Source: JADHLJ01 sp038146985
GTDB taxonomy: Bacteria > Pseudomonadota > Alphaproteobacteria > Thalassobaculales > Thalassobaculaceae
Reading direction: 5' to 3'
DNA length: 64,000 bases
Assembly (NCBI GenBank): GCA_038146985.1
Contig: JAYQSQ010000009.1
Coordinates: 310,001-374,000 of the forward strand
In this document: positions 18,068 through 30,500 of the stretch, in pieces
Numbering within the stretch: the first letter of the stretch is position 1
How the letters are laid out: each line of letters opens with the position of its first letter
Notes under the pieces: generated by a model
Database searches by the model: none
Told to the model about the DNA's origin: nothing
The model's input: only the letters and a program-made list of their open reading frames with translations
Program-made: the position numbers and the translations under genes

Positions 18068-18792
18068 TGTCTGATGGTGGTCTCCAGCGCCTTGGCGAGG
18101 AAGCTGATCAACTCGGTTCCCTGGCCCTGATGGAAGGTATCCACATCGCGGCTGCCGATCGCCAGAAGCGCTTTCGGCGCTTGCGTGCCGAGGTTGAGAC
18201 GTGCCAGCGCCTGGCTGCGCACCAGGCTGGCGGCCGCGTCGAAGATCTTCTTGTCGGCGGTGATGTCGGATGCGAGCGCGATGCTTCGGCCCGGCCCGAG
18301 CAGGCGTTCTATGGAGCCTTCCGGGATGGACCTCAGGCTGGAGGCATAGGCACGGGGAATGCGCACATCGCCCACCTCGAGGCAGATCGTGACCGCATCG
18401 ACCTCCAGAACCAGGGGAAGGTCGGCGGTGGCGGTGTGGATCAGCTTCTCGAAACTGCGGGCGGCGAGGATCTGAAGCACCGCCTCGTGCACCTGCAGCT
18501 GGGCCGAGCGGTTGTCCCGCGCGGTGCCGACGATGGCGGCATGGGCATCGCGGAGCCGAGTGTTCTCCTCGCGCAGCCGGTTCAGCATGAGGTGCTGCAT
18601 GTCGACCACATTGCCGTCGAACCGCGCCGACTGGGTCAGCGCTTCCAGCAGGACCGGGTTGTCGACCAGCAGGTCCGGGTGGCGGCGCAGATAGTCGAGA
18701 ACCGCGTCCTCGGTAACAGCCTTGGAGGGAACGTCATTCGCGGCCGTCGAGGCGGAAGGGCCCGGTGAGGCGACGGATCCCTTTTCGCTCAT
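18046..18792 (-). CDS. DUF484 family GAF-like protein
   Basis: A 248-residue DUF484 protein. The N-terminal segment AVLDYLRRHPDLLVDNPVLLEAL and the following FDGNVVDMQHLMLNRLREEN are characteristic. A coiled coil (residues about 65-100) leads into a GAF-like domain. The family is widely found beside xerC; the molecular role is not established. Its start overlaps the stop of the upstream transaldolase-like gene (ATGA type), so the three minus-strand genes form a coupled unit. Confidence 0.9.
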   Translation of the reverse strand: MSEKGSVASPGPSASTAANDVPSKAVTEDAVLDYLRRHPDLLVDNPVLLEALTQSARFDGNVVDMQHLMLNRLREENTRLRDAHAAIVGTARDNRSAQLQVHEAVLQILAARSFEKLIHTATADLPLVLEVDAVTICLEVGDVRIPRAYASSLRSIPEGSIERLLGPGRSIALASDITADKKIFDAAASLVRSQALARLNLGTQAPKALLAIGSRDVDTFHQGQGTELISFLAKALETTIRQWLNLPS

Positions 18793-19463
18793 GCCCCGCC
18801 GCCTCCCGATCCGAGAATCGACTGGCCGGTCTTGGCCCAGTCATCCAGGAAGGCCTGCAGGCCCTTGTCGGTCAGCGGGTGGTTGTACATCGCGCGGATG
18901 ACGCCCGGCGGCAGGGTCGCGACGTCGGCGCCGAGTTTGGCGGCTTCCAGCACGTGTTGCGGGCCGCGCACCGAGGCCACCAGAACCTCGGTCGCAAAAT
19001 CGTAGTTCGCGTAGATCTGAACGATGTCAGCGATCAGCTCCATGCCGACCGCGCCGATATCGTCGAGCCGTCCGACGAAGGGCGAGATGAAGGTCGCGCC
19101 CGCCTTTGCCGCCAGCAAGGCCTGGGTCGCCGAGAAGCACAGGGTGACATTCACCCCGGTTCCCTCGTCCGAAAGCGCCTTGCAGGTCTTCAGACCGTCC
19201 ACGGTCAGCGGAACCTTCACCGTCACATTTCCGGCGATCTTGGCGAGCTTGCGGCCCTCGGCCAGCATGGTCTTGAAATCGGTGGCCGCCACCTCGGCGC
19301 TGACCGGCCCGTCGACCAGATCACAGATCTCGGCGATGACGTCGATGATGTTGCGTCCGGACTTGGCGATCAGCGACGGGTTCGTGGTGACACCATCGAC
19401 CAGTCCGGTCGAGGCCAGATCCGCAATCTCGGCCACATCGGCGGTGTCGATGAAGAATTTCAT
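18789..19463 (-). CDS. fsa: Transaldolase-like fructose-6-phosphate aldolase (TalC/FSA family)
   Basis: A 224-residue small transaldolase. It has the family N-terminus MKFFIDTADVAEI, the GVTTNPSLIAKSG motif and the Schiff-base lysine in VTVKVPLT near residue 90. ISPFVGRLDD is also present. Short transaldolases of this type act either as true transaldolase or as fructose-6-phosphate aldolase; the sequence alone does not decide. It heads a minus-strand unit with DUF484 and xerC and is divergent from priA. Confidence 0.92.
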   Translation of the reverse strand: MKFFIDTADVAEIADLASTGLVDGVTTNPSLIAKSGRNIIDVIAEICDLVDGPVSAEVAATDFKTMLAEGRKLAKIAGNVTVKVPLTVDGLKTCKALSDEGTGVNVTLCFSATQALLAAKAGATFISPFVGRLDDIGAVGMELIADIVQIYANYDFATEVLVASVRGPQHVLEAAKLGADVATLPPGVIRAMYNHPLTDKGLQAFLDDWAKTGQSILGSGGGGA

Positions 19464-19616
19464 GGGCGGCCCCGTTCGCTTGTGGATGCATCGCGCATCC
19501 GAATCACCAATGAGTCTAACCCAGGCTCCGGGTACTGGCTAGGGCGGCTCCGGCGCAAATGTTGAATTTTAGGGCCCGCGGTTGCGGGTGTCCGGGAGGC
19601 GGCACACACTCGGGTG

Positions 19617-21854
19617 ATGACGAAGAAAGACGACCTAAATCGGGCTGACTCCGGTGACCTGGAAGCGGCGGGATTGTTCGGCCCGGCGCGCCGGGTCGGC
19701 GTGCTGCTGCCGCTGCCGCTGGCCGGCGCCTACGACTATCTCGATGAAGGGCTGGATCTGGAAGCCGGCGACGTGGTCGAGGTTCCGCTTTCCGGACGGC
19801 GGGTCATGGGCGTGGTCATCGGCGAGGGCGAGGGGACGGTCGAGGCGGCAAAGCTCCGCCCCGTGTTCCGGCGATTCGAGGTGCCGCGTCTGCCGGCGGC
19901 GATCCTGGAATTCGTGCAGTGGGTGGCCAACTACACCTTGTCGCCGCCCGGTTCGGTTCTGCGCATGGCATTGAGCGTGCCGGCGGCGCTGAAACCCGCC
20001 GAACCGGTCGTCGCCTATGCGCGGTCCGCGGCGCCGATCTCCGAGGGACTTCGCATGACACCGGCGCGAAGCCGGGTGCTGGACCTGATTGCCGACGGGC
20101 CGCCACGCACCGTGTCCGACATCTCCAAAGAGCTTGGGGTTACGGCCTCGGTGGTGAAGGGGCTGGCGGAGGTCGGAGTGCTCGCCACGGTCAATCTGCC
20201 GGCGGACCCCGCAATCCCCGCGCCGAATCCGGACACTCCCCGGATGATGGCGTTGCGAAGTGAGCAGCGTGCCGCCGCCGATACTCTTATATCGAAGGTG
20301 CGGGACCGCGCCTTCTCGGTCACGGTCGTCGACGGCGTCACCGGGGCGGGCAAGACCGAGGTCTATTTCGAGGCGGTGGCGGAGACGCTGCGGCAGGGAC
20401 GCCAGGTGCTGATCCTGGTTCCCGAAATCGCGCTGTCGGCGCCGTTCCTTGCCCGCTTTGAGGCGCGTTTCGGCGTTCGTCCAGCGGAATGGCATTCCGA
20501 CCTGTCGCCGCCCCAGCGCCGACGCACCTGGCGGGCGGTAGTCGAAGGCCGGGTTCAGGTCCTGATCGGCGCCCGCTCGGCCCTGTTTCTACCCTTTCCG
20601 GATCTCGGATTGATCATCGTCGACGAGGAGCACGAGGCAGCGTTCAAACAGGAGGACGGTGTCACCTATCAGGGTCGGGACATGGCCGTGGTCCGGGCAA
20701 GTATCGCCGGGATTCCCGTTGTCTTGGTCTCGGCGACGCCGTCCCTGGAAACGGTGATCAACATCTCGCGGAGCCGTTACGGCGTGGTAGCGCTGAGCGC
20801 GCGCCATGGTGGGGCATCGCTCCCCGAGGTCGTGCCGATCGACATGCGCCATGCCGGGCCGGAGCGCGGTCGGTGGGTGGCGCCGCAACTCGCCAATGCC
20901 ATGTTCGCCGCGTTGGAGCGAGGCGAGCAGGCGATGCTGTTCCTCAATCGGCGCGGCTATGCTCCCCTGACCCTTTGCCGGGCCTGCGGGCACCGCCTGG
21001 AATGTCCCAATTGCAGCGCCTGGCTGGTGGAGCATCGGTTGACCCAACGCCTGCAGTGCCATCACTGCGGCTATGTTTCCGGGCGGCCGGACGAATGCCG
21101 GGAATGCGGCGCCGTCGACAGTTTCGTGCCCAGTGGCCCGGGGGTCGAACGCCTGGCCGAGGAAATCTATGACCGGTTTCCAGACGCGCGGGTACAGATC
21201 GCCTCCAGCGACACCCTGGCCGGACCCAGTGCCGCCGCCGAGTTCAGCCGCGCGGTGCGGGCCGGCGAGGTCGACATCATCATCGGCACCCAGGTTGTCG
21301 CCAAGGGCCATCACTTTCCCTTGCTGACGACCGTCGGTGTGGTCGATGCCGATCTCGGCCTCGCGGGCGGGGATCTGCGGGCGGCGGAGCGGACTTATCA
21401 ACTGCTGCATCAGGTGGCCGGAAGGGCCGGGCGCGAGGACAAGTTCGGGACCGTGTATCTGCAGACCCACCAGCCGGAAAATCCGGTGATGCGGGCGCTT
21501 GTCGAATGGGACCGGGACGGTTTCCTGGCGGAGGAGGCGCGGGCCCGCGAGGCGGCGGGAATGCCGCCCTTCGGGCGTCTGGTGGCGCTGGTGATCAGCG
21601 CGCGTGATGCCCGGTCCGCCGACGATGCGGCGCGGCTGCTTGCGCGCGCGGCCCCCAGGTTCTCGGATGTCCAGGTTTTCGGACCGGCTCCGGCTCCGCT
21701 GGCCCTGCTGCGTGGCCGGCATCGGCGCCGGCTGCTGCTCAAGGCGGGCCGCGCGGTCAATGTCCAGAGGATCGTGCGCGACTGGCTGGGCGGGCTGAAA
21801 CTGCCGTCCGCCGTTCGCGTCAGCGTCGATGTGGATCCCTACGGTTTCATGTGA
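19617..21854 (+). CDS. priA: Primosomal protein N' (replication restart helicase PriA)
   Basis: A 745-residue superfamily 2 helicase that reloads DnaB at stalled forks. In order: the N-terminal 3'-DNA-end-binding domain, a winged helix (SRVLDLIADGPPRTVSDI), Walker A GVTGAGKTEVYF, the DEEH box in IIVDEEHEAAFKQEDG, and eight zinc-binding cysteines between CRACGHRLEC and CRECGAVDSF. Helicase motifs V and VI (GTQVVAKGHHFP, QVAGRAGR) follow. A GTG lies one codon upstream; the ATG at 19617 is preferred. It is divergent from fsa. Confidence 0.96.
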   Translation: MTKKDDLNRADSGDLEAAGLFGPARRVGVLLPLPLAGAYDYLDEGLDLEAGDVVEVPLSGRRVMGVVIGEGEGTVEAAKLRPVFRRFEVPRLPAAILEFVQWVANYTLSPPGSVLRMALSVPAALKPAEPVVAYARSAAPISEGLRMTPARSRVLDLIADGPPRTVSDISKELGVTASVVKGLAEVGVLATVNLPADPAIPAPNPDTPRMMALRSEQRAAADTLISKVRDRAFSVTVVDGVTGAGKTEVYFEAVAETLRQGRQVLILVPEIALSAPFLARFEARFGVRPAEWHSDLSPPQRRRTWRAVVEGRVQVLIGARSALFLPFPDLGLIIVDEEHEAAFKQEDGVTYQGRDMAVVRASIAGIPVVLVSATPSLETVINISRSRYGVVALSARHGGASLPEVVPIDMRHAGPERGRWVAPQLANAMFAALERGEQAMLFLNRRGYAPLTLCRACGHRLECPNCSAWLVEHRLTQRLQCHHCGYVSGRPDECRECGAVDSFVPSGPGVERLAEEIYDRFPDARVQIASSDTLAGPSAAAEFSRAVRAGEVDIIIGTQVVAKGHHFPLLTTVGVVDADLGLAGGDLRAAERTYQLLHQVAGRAGREDKFGTVYLQTHQPENPVMRALVEWDRDGFLAEEARAREAAGMPPFGRLVALVISARDARSADDAARLLARAAPRFSDVQVFGPAPAPLALLRGRHRRRLLLKAGRAVNVQRIVRDWLGGLKLPSAVRVSVDVDPYGFM

Positions 21855-22356
21855 CTGGGATCGTGCGTCAAGGTTGAAGAACTTTCGAATCCCGGGTGAA
21901 AGCCGGGGTCCGCTCCGCGAAAATCGGATCGTGGGGGAACACCGACGAAACACGGAACGATCGTCCGGGTTCCAGCACTAACGGAACAGGGTCTGGCTTT
22001 CGCCAGGGATCCGGTCACGAGTTGTGCCCAACGGGAGGCCTGCCGGCGTATCGTCCGCGTCGAATGGCCGCGCTGGTGCGGTTGGTTGAACGGGTATGAT
22101 CGGCGCGTGAACCCCCGGTCTTGAGGCATGGTCTCGAAGGGCGCGGATTTCCGCGAAAAAAGGGCTCATTGGCTCACCGGTCCCGGGATCTTGATTTCCG
22201 CGTTCCCGACCGCTTGCACCCCCCCAATGTCTATGCTAGGAAACCGCCGCGTCCGGGCGGGGAGGGTTCGGCGTGTCGCGCCGCCGTGGTCCTCGGCATT
22301 CCAGGGCGATCCGGAGCGCGGGAAGGTTCTCTAAAATCGACGAGGGGCGGTCCCTG
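21855..22356. other. 502-base intergenic region upstream of the ATP synthase operon
   Basis: No protein with coding character is visible. A small perfect hairpin (ctggc-tttc-gccag, 21993-22006) lies in the first third. A possible promoter is suggested by ttgcac at 22214-22219 and AT-richer bases around 22232-22242, but the spacing fits poorly. The region most likely carries the 3' end of the priA transcript and the atp operon leader. Confidence 0.45.
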
Positions 22357-22907
22357 GTGGCTTCCAATTCGCAAGGTCTCGCGGCACGTTACGCATCGGC
22401 GCTTTATGAGCTGGCCGACGCTGAGCGCGCCCTGGACGAGGTTGCCGCGGACCTGACGCAACTGCGTCAGCTGATCGCGGAAAGTCCCGACCTGGAACGG
22501 CTGGTCCGCTCGCCCGCCATGGGACGGGACGATCAGGCCAAGGGCATGGCGGCGGTGCTGGACAAGGGGGGAGCGCATGCGCTGACCCGCAAATTCGTCG
22601 GCGCCGTGGCGATGAACCGCCGGCTGTTCGCCATTGAAGACATGACCAAGGCGTTCCTGGAGGAATTGGCCCGCCGCCGTGGCGAGGTCGCGGCCGAGGT
22701 GACGTCCGCCGTGGAATTGACCCAGGAACAAATCGACGCCGTGAGTACGGCGCTGCGTCAGGCGGTCGGCCAAAAGGTCGCTGTCAATCTTGCCGTTGAT
22801 CCTTCCCTGATCGGAGGGCTGGTCGTGCGTGTCGGTTCGCGCATGGTCGACAGCTCGATCAAGACCAAGCTGCAACGGCTACAATTTGCCATGAAGGGTG
22901 TAGGCTG

Positions 22908-22908
<1 letters not shown>
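22357..22908 (+). CDS. atpH: ATP synthase F1 delta subunit
   Basis: A 183-residue OSCP/delta subunit that joins the F1 catalytic head to the peripheral stalk. The N-terminus ASNSQGLAARYASALYELA and the C-terminal block PSLIGGLVVRVGSRMVDSSIKTKL are typical. I choose the GTG at 22357, preceded by GAGGGG; the frame is open further upstream, but those residues are unlike the family. Its stop TGA shares its last base with the atpA start (TGATG), indicating coupling. Confidence 0.95.
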
Positions 22909-24438
<1,530 letters not shown>

Positions 24439-24475
24439 GCGCGGCCTGTAGCTCCGATTTCGGCGAGGAGAGGGC

Positions 24476-25355
24476 ATGCCAAGCCTCAAGGACCTAAAAT
24501 CCGGATCAACAGCGTCAAGTCGACGCAGAAGATCACCTCGGCCATGAAGATGGTGGCGGCGGCCAAGCTGCGCCGTGCCCAGGAACAGGCCGAGGCGCGC
24601 GTCCCTACTCCGCTCGCATGGACCGGATGATCGCCTCGCTGGCCGGGAAATCCAGTGGTGCGGGCGGGCCCAAGCTATTGGCGGGGACCGGAAACGATAC
24701 GAACCATCTGTTGGTGGTGATGACCGCTGATCGCGGTCTCTGCGGTGGTTTCAACACCTCGATCGTGCGTGCCGCGCGGTCCCGCATCCGCGCGCTCGAG
24801 GGTGAGGGCAAGACCGTCAAGATCCTCTGTGTCGGCAAGAAGGGGCGGGACCAGTTGCGCCGCGATTTCGGCAGCCGGATCACCGATTCGATCGAGGGGG
24901 TGGCCCGCCGCACCGTGGAATTCGCCAGCGCCGACGAGATCGGCGGCCGGCTGATCCAGATGTACGAAAATGGCGAGTTCGACGTCTGCACGCTGATCTA
25001 CAACCGGTTCCAGTCGGCGATGACCCAGATCGTCACGCATCAGCAGATCATTCCGGCAAGCGTTCCAGAGTCCGCGAACGACGACAATGCCGGCGCGTCG
25101 GGGCCCTACGAGTATGAGCCGGACGAGGAAGGCATTCTTGCCGAATTGCTGCCGCGCAACGTCGCGACGCAGATCTTTTCGGCCCTGCTGGAAAACACCG
25201 CCAGCGAGCACGGCGCGCGGATGACCGCGATGGACAACGCGACCCGCAACGCGGGCGACATGATTGACAGGCTGACGCTGACCTACAACCGGACGCGTCA
25301 GGCATTCATCACCAAGGAGTTGATCGAAATCATCTCCGGCGCCGAGGCTCTGTAG
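24476..25355 (+). pseudogene. atpG: ATP synthase F1 gamma subunit, two frameshifts near the start
   Basis: The central-stalk subunit. The ATG at 24476 follows GAGGAGAGGG and begins MPSLKDLK. One base appears missing near 24496 (before RINSVKSTQKITSAMKMVAAAKLRRAQ) and one near 24596 (before RPYSARMDRM). From 24618 the frame is clean to 25355, with LCGGFNTSIVRAARSR and the C-terminal NATRNAGDMIDRLTLTYNRTRQAFITKEL segment. It continues the indel-rich patch seen in atpA. Likely functional in the organism. Confidence 0.92.
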
Positions 25356-25425
25356 GGCTCAGGCGGAACGATACCATACGGAAGAGCCCAAGGGCCGGAA
25401 CAGGCTGGGCGAACGGGAGTGGAAG

Positions 25426-26853
25426 ATGGCAACGAACGCGACAGGTAGGATCAGCCAGGTTATCGGCGCCGTGGTGGACGTGCAGTTCGATGGCGACCTG
25501 CCGGCGATCCTGAACGCGCTGCATACCCAGAACGGCGGCAACCGCCTGGTTCTCGAGGTGGCGCAGCATCTCGGCGAGAACATGGTGCGGACCATCGCCA
25601 TGGATAGCACCGAGGGTTTGGTGCGCGGCGGCGAGGTGACCGACACCGGCGCCCCGATCAACGTTCCGGTCGGCCCCGAGACCCTTGGCCGTCTGATCAA
25701 TGTCGTCGGCGAGGCCATCGATGAAGGCGCGCCGATCAAGTCCAAGACCACCTACCCGATCCATCGTCCGGCACCGGAATATGTCGATCAGTCGACCGAA
25801 TCCGAGATCCTGGTGACCGGCATCAAGGTCGTCGACCTGCTGGCGCCTTACGCCAAGGGCGGTAAGATCGGCCTGTTCGGCGGTGCCGGTGTCGGCAAGA
25901 CCGTCATCATCATGGAATTGATCAACAACATCGCCAAGGCGCATGGCGGCTTCTCGGTCTTCGCTGGCGTCGGCGAACGCACCCGCGAGGGCAACGACCT
26001 TTATCACGAGATGGTCGAGTCCGGCGTCATCAAGGAGAATGGCGAGGAAGGGTCAAAGGCGGCGCTGGTCTATGGCCAGATGAACGAGCCTCCGGGAGCC
26101 CGCGCCCGCGTCGGCCTGACCGGTCTGACCCTGGCGGAGTATTTCCGCGACGAGGAAGGCCAGGACGTGCTGTTCTTCGTGGACAACATCTTCCGCTTCA
26201 CCCAGGCCGGCTCCGAGGTCTCGGCGCTCTTGGGCCGCATCCCCTCGGCGGTGGGCTATCAGCCGACCCTGGCGACCGACATGGGCGCCTTGCAGGAGCG
26301 GATCACCTCCACCAACAAGGGCTCGATCACCTCGGTGCAGGCCATCTACGTGCCCGCCGACGACCTGACCGACCCGGCGCCGGCGACCTCGTTCTCGCAT
26401 CTGGACGCGACCACGGTGCTCTCGCGGCAGATCGCCGAGCTCGGCATCTACCCGGCGGTCGACCCGCTGGATTCCACCTCGCGCATGCTCGACCTGCGCA
26501 TCCTGGGTGAAGAGCATTACAATGTCGCGCGCCGGACCCAGGAAGTGCTGCAGACCTACAAGTCGCTGCAGGACATCATCGCGATCCTGGGCATGGACGA
26601 ACTGTCGGAAGAAGACCGTCTGACGGTGGCCCGGGCCCGCAAGATCCAGCGCTTCCTCTCGCAACCGTTCTTCGTGGCCGAGATCTTCACCGGAACGCCG
26701 GGCGTGCTGGTGCCGATCGAGGAAACCATTCGCGGCTTCAAGGAAATCGTCGATGGCCAGCACGACGACCTGCCGGAGGCCGCCTTCTACATGGTCGGCA
26801 CCATCGACGAGGCCATCGAAAAGGCCAAGAAGATGGCCGCGGAAGCCGCGTAA
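25426..26853 (+). CDS. atpD: ATP synthase F1 beta subunit
   Basis: A 475-residue catalytic subunit that makes ATP. Walker A is GGAGVGKTVIIMELI near residue 150; the catalytic Glu lies in GVGERTREGNDLYHEM; Walker B is VLFFVDNIFRFTQAG; and SALLGRIPSAVGYQPTL is the conserved catch-loop region. Full length and undisturbed, in contrast to atpA and atpG just upstream. It starts with an ATG preceded by GGGAGTGGAAG. Confidence 0.98.
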   Translation: MATNATGRISQVIGAVVDVQFDGDLPAILNALHTQNGGNRLVLEVAQHLGENMVRTIAMDSTEGLVRGGEVTDTGAPINVPVGPETLGRLINVVGEAIDEGAPIKSKTTYPIHRPAPEYVDQSTESEILVTGIKVVDLLAPYAKGGKIGLFGGAGVGKTVIIMELINNIAKAHGGFSVFAGVGERTREGNDLYHEMVESGVIKENGEEGSKAALVYGQMNEPPGARARVGLTGLTLAEYFRDEEGQDVLFFVDNIFRFTQAGSEVSALLGRIPSAVGYQPTLATDMGALQERITSTNKGSITSVQAIYVPADDLTDPAPATSFSHLDATTVLSRQIAELGIYPAVDPLDSTSRMLDLRILGEEHYNVARRTQEVLQTYKSLQDIIAILGMDELSEEDRLTVARARKIQRFLSQPFFVAEIFTGTPGVLVPIEETIRGFKEIVDGQHDDLPEAAFYMVGTIDEAIEKAKKMAAEAA

Positions 26854-26879
26854 GGGCCGTTTAGCCGGGAGCCGAAGCA

Positions 26880-27293
26880 ATGGCCGACACAACAATGTTC
26901 GAGCTGGTCTCGCCCGAGCGGCTGCTGATGTCCAAGGAGGTCAGCATGGTCGTGGTGCCGGGCGCCGACGGGTTCTTCGGTGTTTTGCCGCGCCATTCGC
27001 CGCTGCTGTCCACTCTTTTGCCGGGGGTGATCGACGTCTATGAGGACGGCTCGATCACCGACAGGATCTTCGTTGCCGGCGGGTTCGCCGAGGTGACCGA
27101 GGATCGCTGCACGGTCCTGGCCGAGGAAGCGACCGCGGTCGCGGAGCTCGACATTGAGGCCGCGGAAAAGCGACTTGCCGATCTGCGTGACGATCTGAAG
27201 GACGCGAGCGGCGACGAGGCCGAACGCCTGTCGCGACGTATCGCCGAGTCCGAGACCGTCCTCGCGGCGATGCGGGCCGCCAAAAACAGCTGA
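26880..27293 (+). CDS. atpC: ATP synthase F1 epsilon subunit
   Basis: A 137-residue subunit with the N-terminal beta-sandwich (FELVSPERLLMSKEVSMVVVPGADGFFGVLPRHSP) and a C-terminal helical hairpin (LDIEAAEKRLADLRDDLKDA). It couples rotation to catalysis and can inhibit ATP hydrolysis. It lies 26 bases after atpD and closes the operon. The F0 genes are not in the window, as is usual in alphaproteobacteria, where they are encoded elsewhere. Confidence 0.96.
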   Translation: MADTTMFELVSPERLLMSKEVSMVVVPGADGFFGVLPRHSPLLSTLLPGVIDVYEDGSITDRIFVAGGFAEVTEDRCTVLAEEATAVAELDIEAAEKRLADLRDDLKDASGDEAERLSRRIAESETVLAAMRAAKNS

Positions 27294-27546
27294 TTTTAAA
27301 GAGTTTTTACGGTTTATGGATTCCCGCCATTGGCGGCTTCGCCAGAATGCGTGCGCGCCCGCGCTACGCCCGTGACCGCCATGTGTCGGGCTGGATTCAG
27401 TACCTGTTCGAGTGACATGACCTTGTTAGCCGCGTAAGGACACGCTACGGCGAGCGGAGCGCTTTTTCCGTGTGGCGATTGGAAAACGTTTTGTGATGCT
27501 GCCATAGTTACCCATCGCGGATTTGGCGTGGCGGTCCGGTCTTGGC

Positions 27547-30500
27547 ATGAGAGTCATCGCTCGCATTTGTCTTGTTGTTGTCGTCTTCGGGATTCTGGCC
27601 GGTCCCGCCGTCTATCTCGGGCGGCATACGATCGCCCCGCTGGCGGTCTCCTGGCTTGCCCATGCCGGGTTGGGATTGAACGATCTCGGCGGTCTCGATT
27701 TCCGGATCACCGGGTTGAGCCCCACCGGCCTGTCGCTGGAGAGCATCACGCTAGCCGATGGCAGGGTGACGGCGGACACGCTTGAAGCGGACTTCGAGCT
27801 TGCGGAGCTTTTCTCGGGCCGGCTGAAATCACTGACCATTGCCGGAATGACCGTCCGGACCACCTACCGGGACGGTGGCTTGGATCTTGGCCCCTTCGAA
27901 CCGATTCTAACCGCCGGTCCCAAGCCGGAAAATGCTTCCCCGGGGCCGCCGCGTTTGCCGGCCGAGAAAGTGGTGCTTAACGCGGCCCGGCTGTTGGTTT
28001 CCAGTTCCTGGGGAGAACTGAGTGCCGGTTTGGACGCCGAGGCGACGCAGGCTCCGGACGGAGCGCTTGCCTGGTCTGGAGACCTTCGTGCGCGGGCGGT
28101 CGACGACACGGAAATTGGCGGCGTGGCCACGATCGACATGGGTGTCGAAGGGCAACTGACGACCGCCAGAGATTTGTCCGCGAGATTGGTATTGAAACGA
28201 AGTGATGCCCGGTTCCGCGATGTCAGCCTCGAGTCGGCGGACGGCGGTGTCACGCTTCAGCATCAGATCGGTGGGCCCCTTATGGCGCGCGCCGCCGTTC
28301 GGCTCGGCGGATTGGTGGTGCGCGGGACGACGATTCCGGCCCTGTCCATGGATGGCTTCGTCCAGGATGGCGTTGGCTCCCTGCTGGCGACAATTGGAGA
28401 TGCCTCGGCGTCCGCAGGCGTCTTTACCGTGGCGGCCGACATGGCCCGTGGCGATGGTGATCGGATCAAACTTTCCCTCTCCTCGCACGGCGCGCTCGCG
28501 GTTCCGCACGCTATCTTCGGCGGACTCTTGGGATCGCCTATCCGGGACGTGGATGGGGATCTTGCACTACGCGGTGAAATCACGCTGCCGGGACCGCTCG
28601 GCGATGTGGTGTCGGCGCCGGCAACCGCGCTACTGAATGCGGTTGGAACCGGCGAGGCGGAACTGTCCGTGTCGTCGGTCACGCTTGGTGAAAGGTCCCA
28701 TGCGGTGGAGGTCCAAGTGGGACTCTCGGCGATCGCCGCTCCGGGCCTGATGGAGGTCCGAGCGTCCGAGACTTCGCATGCGCGGCTGGCGAAGACTTTG
28801 CTGGCCAGAATTAAGACGCTAGTGCCGTCCGTCATCCACGCTTGGATCGAGGACGGAGTTTCGGTCTCGCTGGGCCAAAAGGACAGGCCGGTGTCCCTGC
28901 TCGTCTCGTATGGACAAGGTGTTCCGAGCGCTCGTCTCTCAGGTGCCGTGGCCGGAGAACTGGGCAAGGATGCCCGGATCGATCTCGAGGGCGTCGCGGG
29001 TTTTCGCGCGCCGATGGAGGAGCCGACCGGCTCTTGGGCCCTGGATCTGGACGACCTGTCGGTCAAGGCCGGCGGTCTGCGGATCGGGGGAAGCGTGCTG
29101 CGGAGTGCAGAGGTGACGTTCAACGGACAGGCCGGGTCCGACGGCGTATCCGGCAGTTTCACGCTCGATGGGGCCGGTACGCTCGATTTCGCGGAACTCG
29201 CCGGTGATGCCACGATTGGCCTGGCGGGCCGGCTCGACGGCGACGGGCGTGAAACCCGGTTGTCTTTCACCAGGGTCGACATCGGTGCCGAGCGGCTGGG
29301 CCATGCCCCGAGCGGAATTTCGCTTCTTGCGCCGCTCAGCGTTTTCCAGACGCCGTCGACGGTGACCGAGGTGGCTTTCTCCAACCTTGGAAACGGCAAG
29401 TTTCCGCGTGCGGGGCGCACCGATCTTGATTTGGGCACCGTCGTCCTAGGATTGCCGGGCGGTTCCGAAGTGCGAGCCGTCAAACTCACGCTTGGCCGTA
29501 TCGCCGCCGCTTTCAAAGACGCCGAGGGCGATTCCCCCGGCAGTCTTACGGTCGACATCGACCGGCTTCTCCTTGATCAAGGAACGTTCCCGGTCCGCTT
29601 CTCGGGTTTGTCCGCGGGCGCCGCGTTCGGTCGGGTCAACGGTGATCGCAAGTTGACCTCGTTCGAACTCGCCGTGGCGGAATGCGCCGGTACCGGGCGG
29701 CCGGTCTGGATTACACCGTTCAAGATCGCGTTTTCCGGCAGCCAGGGCGCCGAACCCGGGGAGTTGGCGTATCAGGGTGCGGTCTCAAGTCTATCCGCAC
29801 CGGTCGCGATCCCGATCAGCGGGGTTTTACGCCCGTTGGAGGGATCCGGCCGGGTGGAGATTTCCAGAACGGTGCTCGACCTTGGAATTGAGCCTCCCGT
29901 ATTGGCGGCTCTTTCCCCAGCGCTTGCGAGCCACGTTTCGACCTCGAAGGGAAAAGTCGGTTTCTCGGGTCGGTTGACCTGGCCTGAGATCGGCATCGCC
30001 GATGTCCAAGGACTGGCGATTGAAGTGGAAGGTCTCTCGTTGACGTCCGACGGCATCGTGGTGGAAAACGCCAACGGCGCTGTCGCGTTGGCCGGGGTCG
30101 CTCCGATACGAACCGATGGCACCGGCTCGCTGTCCATGGATCTATTGGGTGTCGGTGTTCCGATCTCGCGGCCGCGCGCCGAGTTTTCGGTCAATGGCCT
30201 GTCACGTATTCGTCTTCATCATGTGTCGGGCGAACTCGCGGGCGGAAAGATTTCAGCGTCCGATGCCAGCCTTTCGCTGGATGGCCCCACGAACCTGACG
30301 ATCCATGCCGACGGGGTAGACGCGGCGGATCTGTCGGCATTGGTGAAGGTCGAGGGATTGGCCGCGGAAGGCCGGCTGTCCGGCACGCTTCCGATCACCT
30401 GGATGCCCGGCATTGGCCTCTCCATCCGCAATGCAGAACTATCGGCGGATGGACCGGGGACCGTCCGGTACAAGGCGGGCCAGCGCGACGAGGCGTTGCG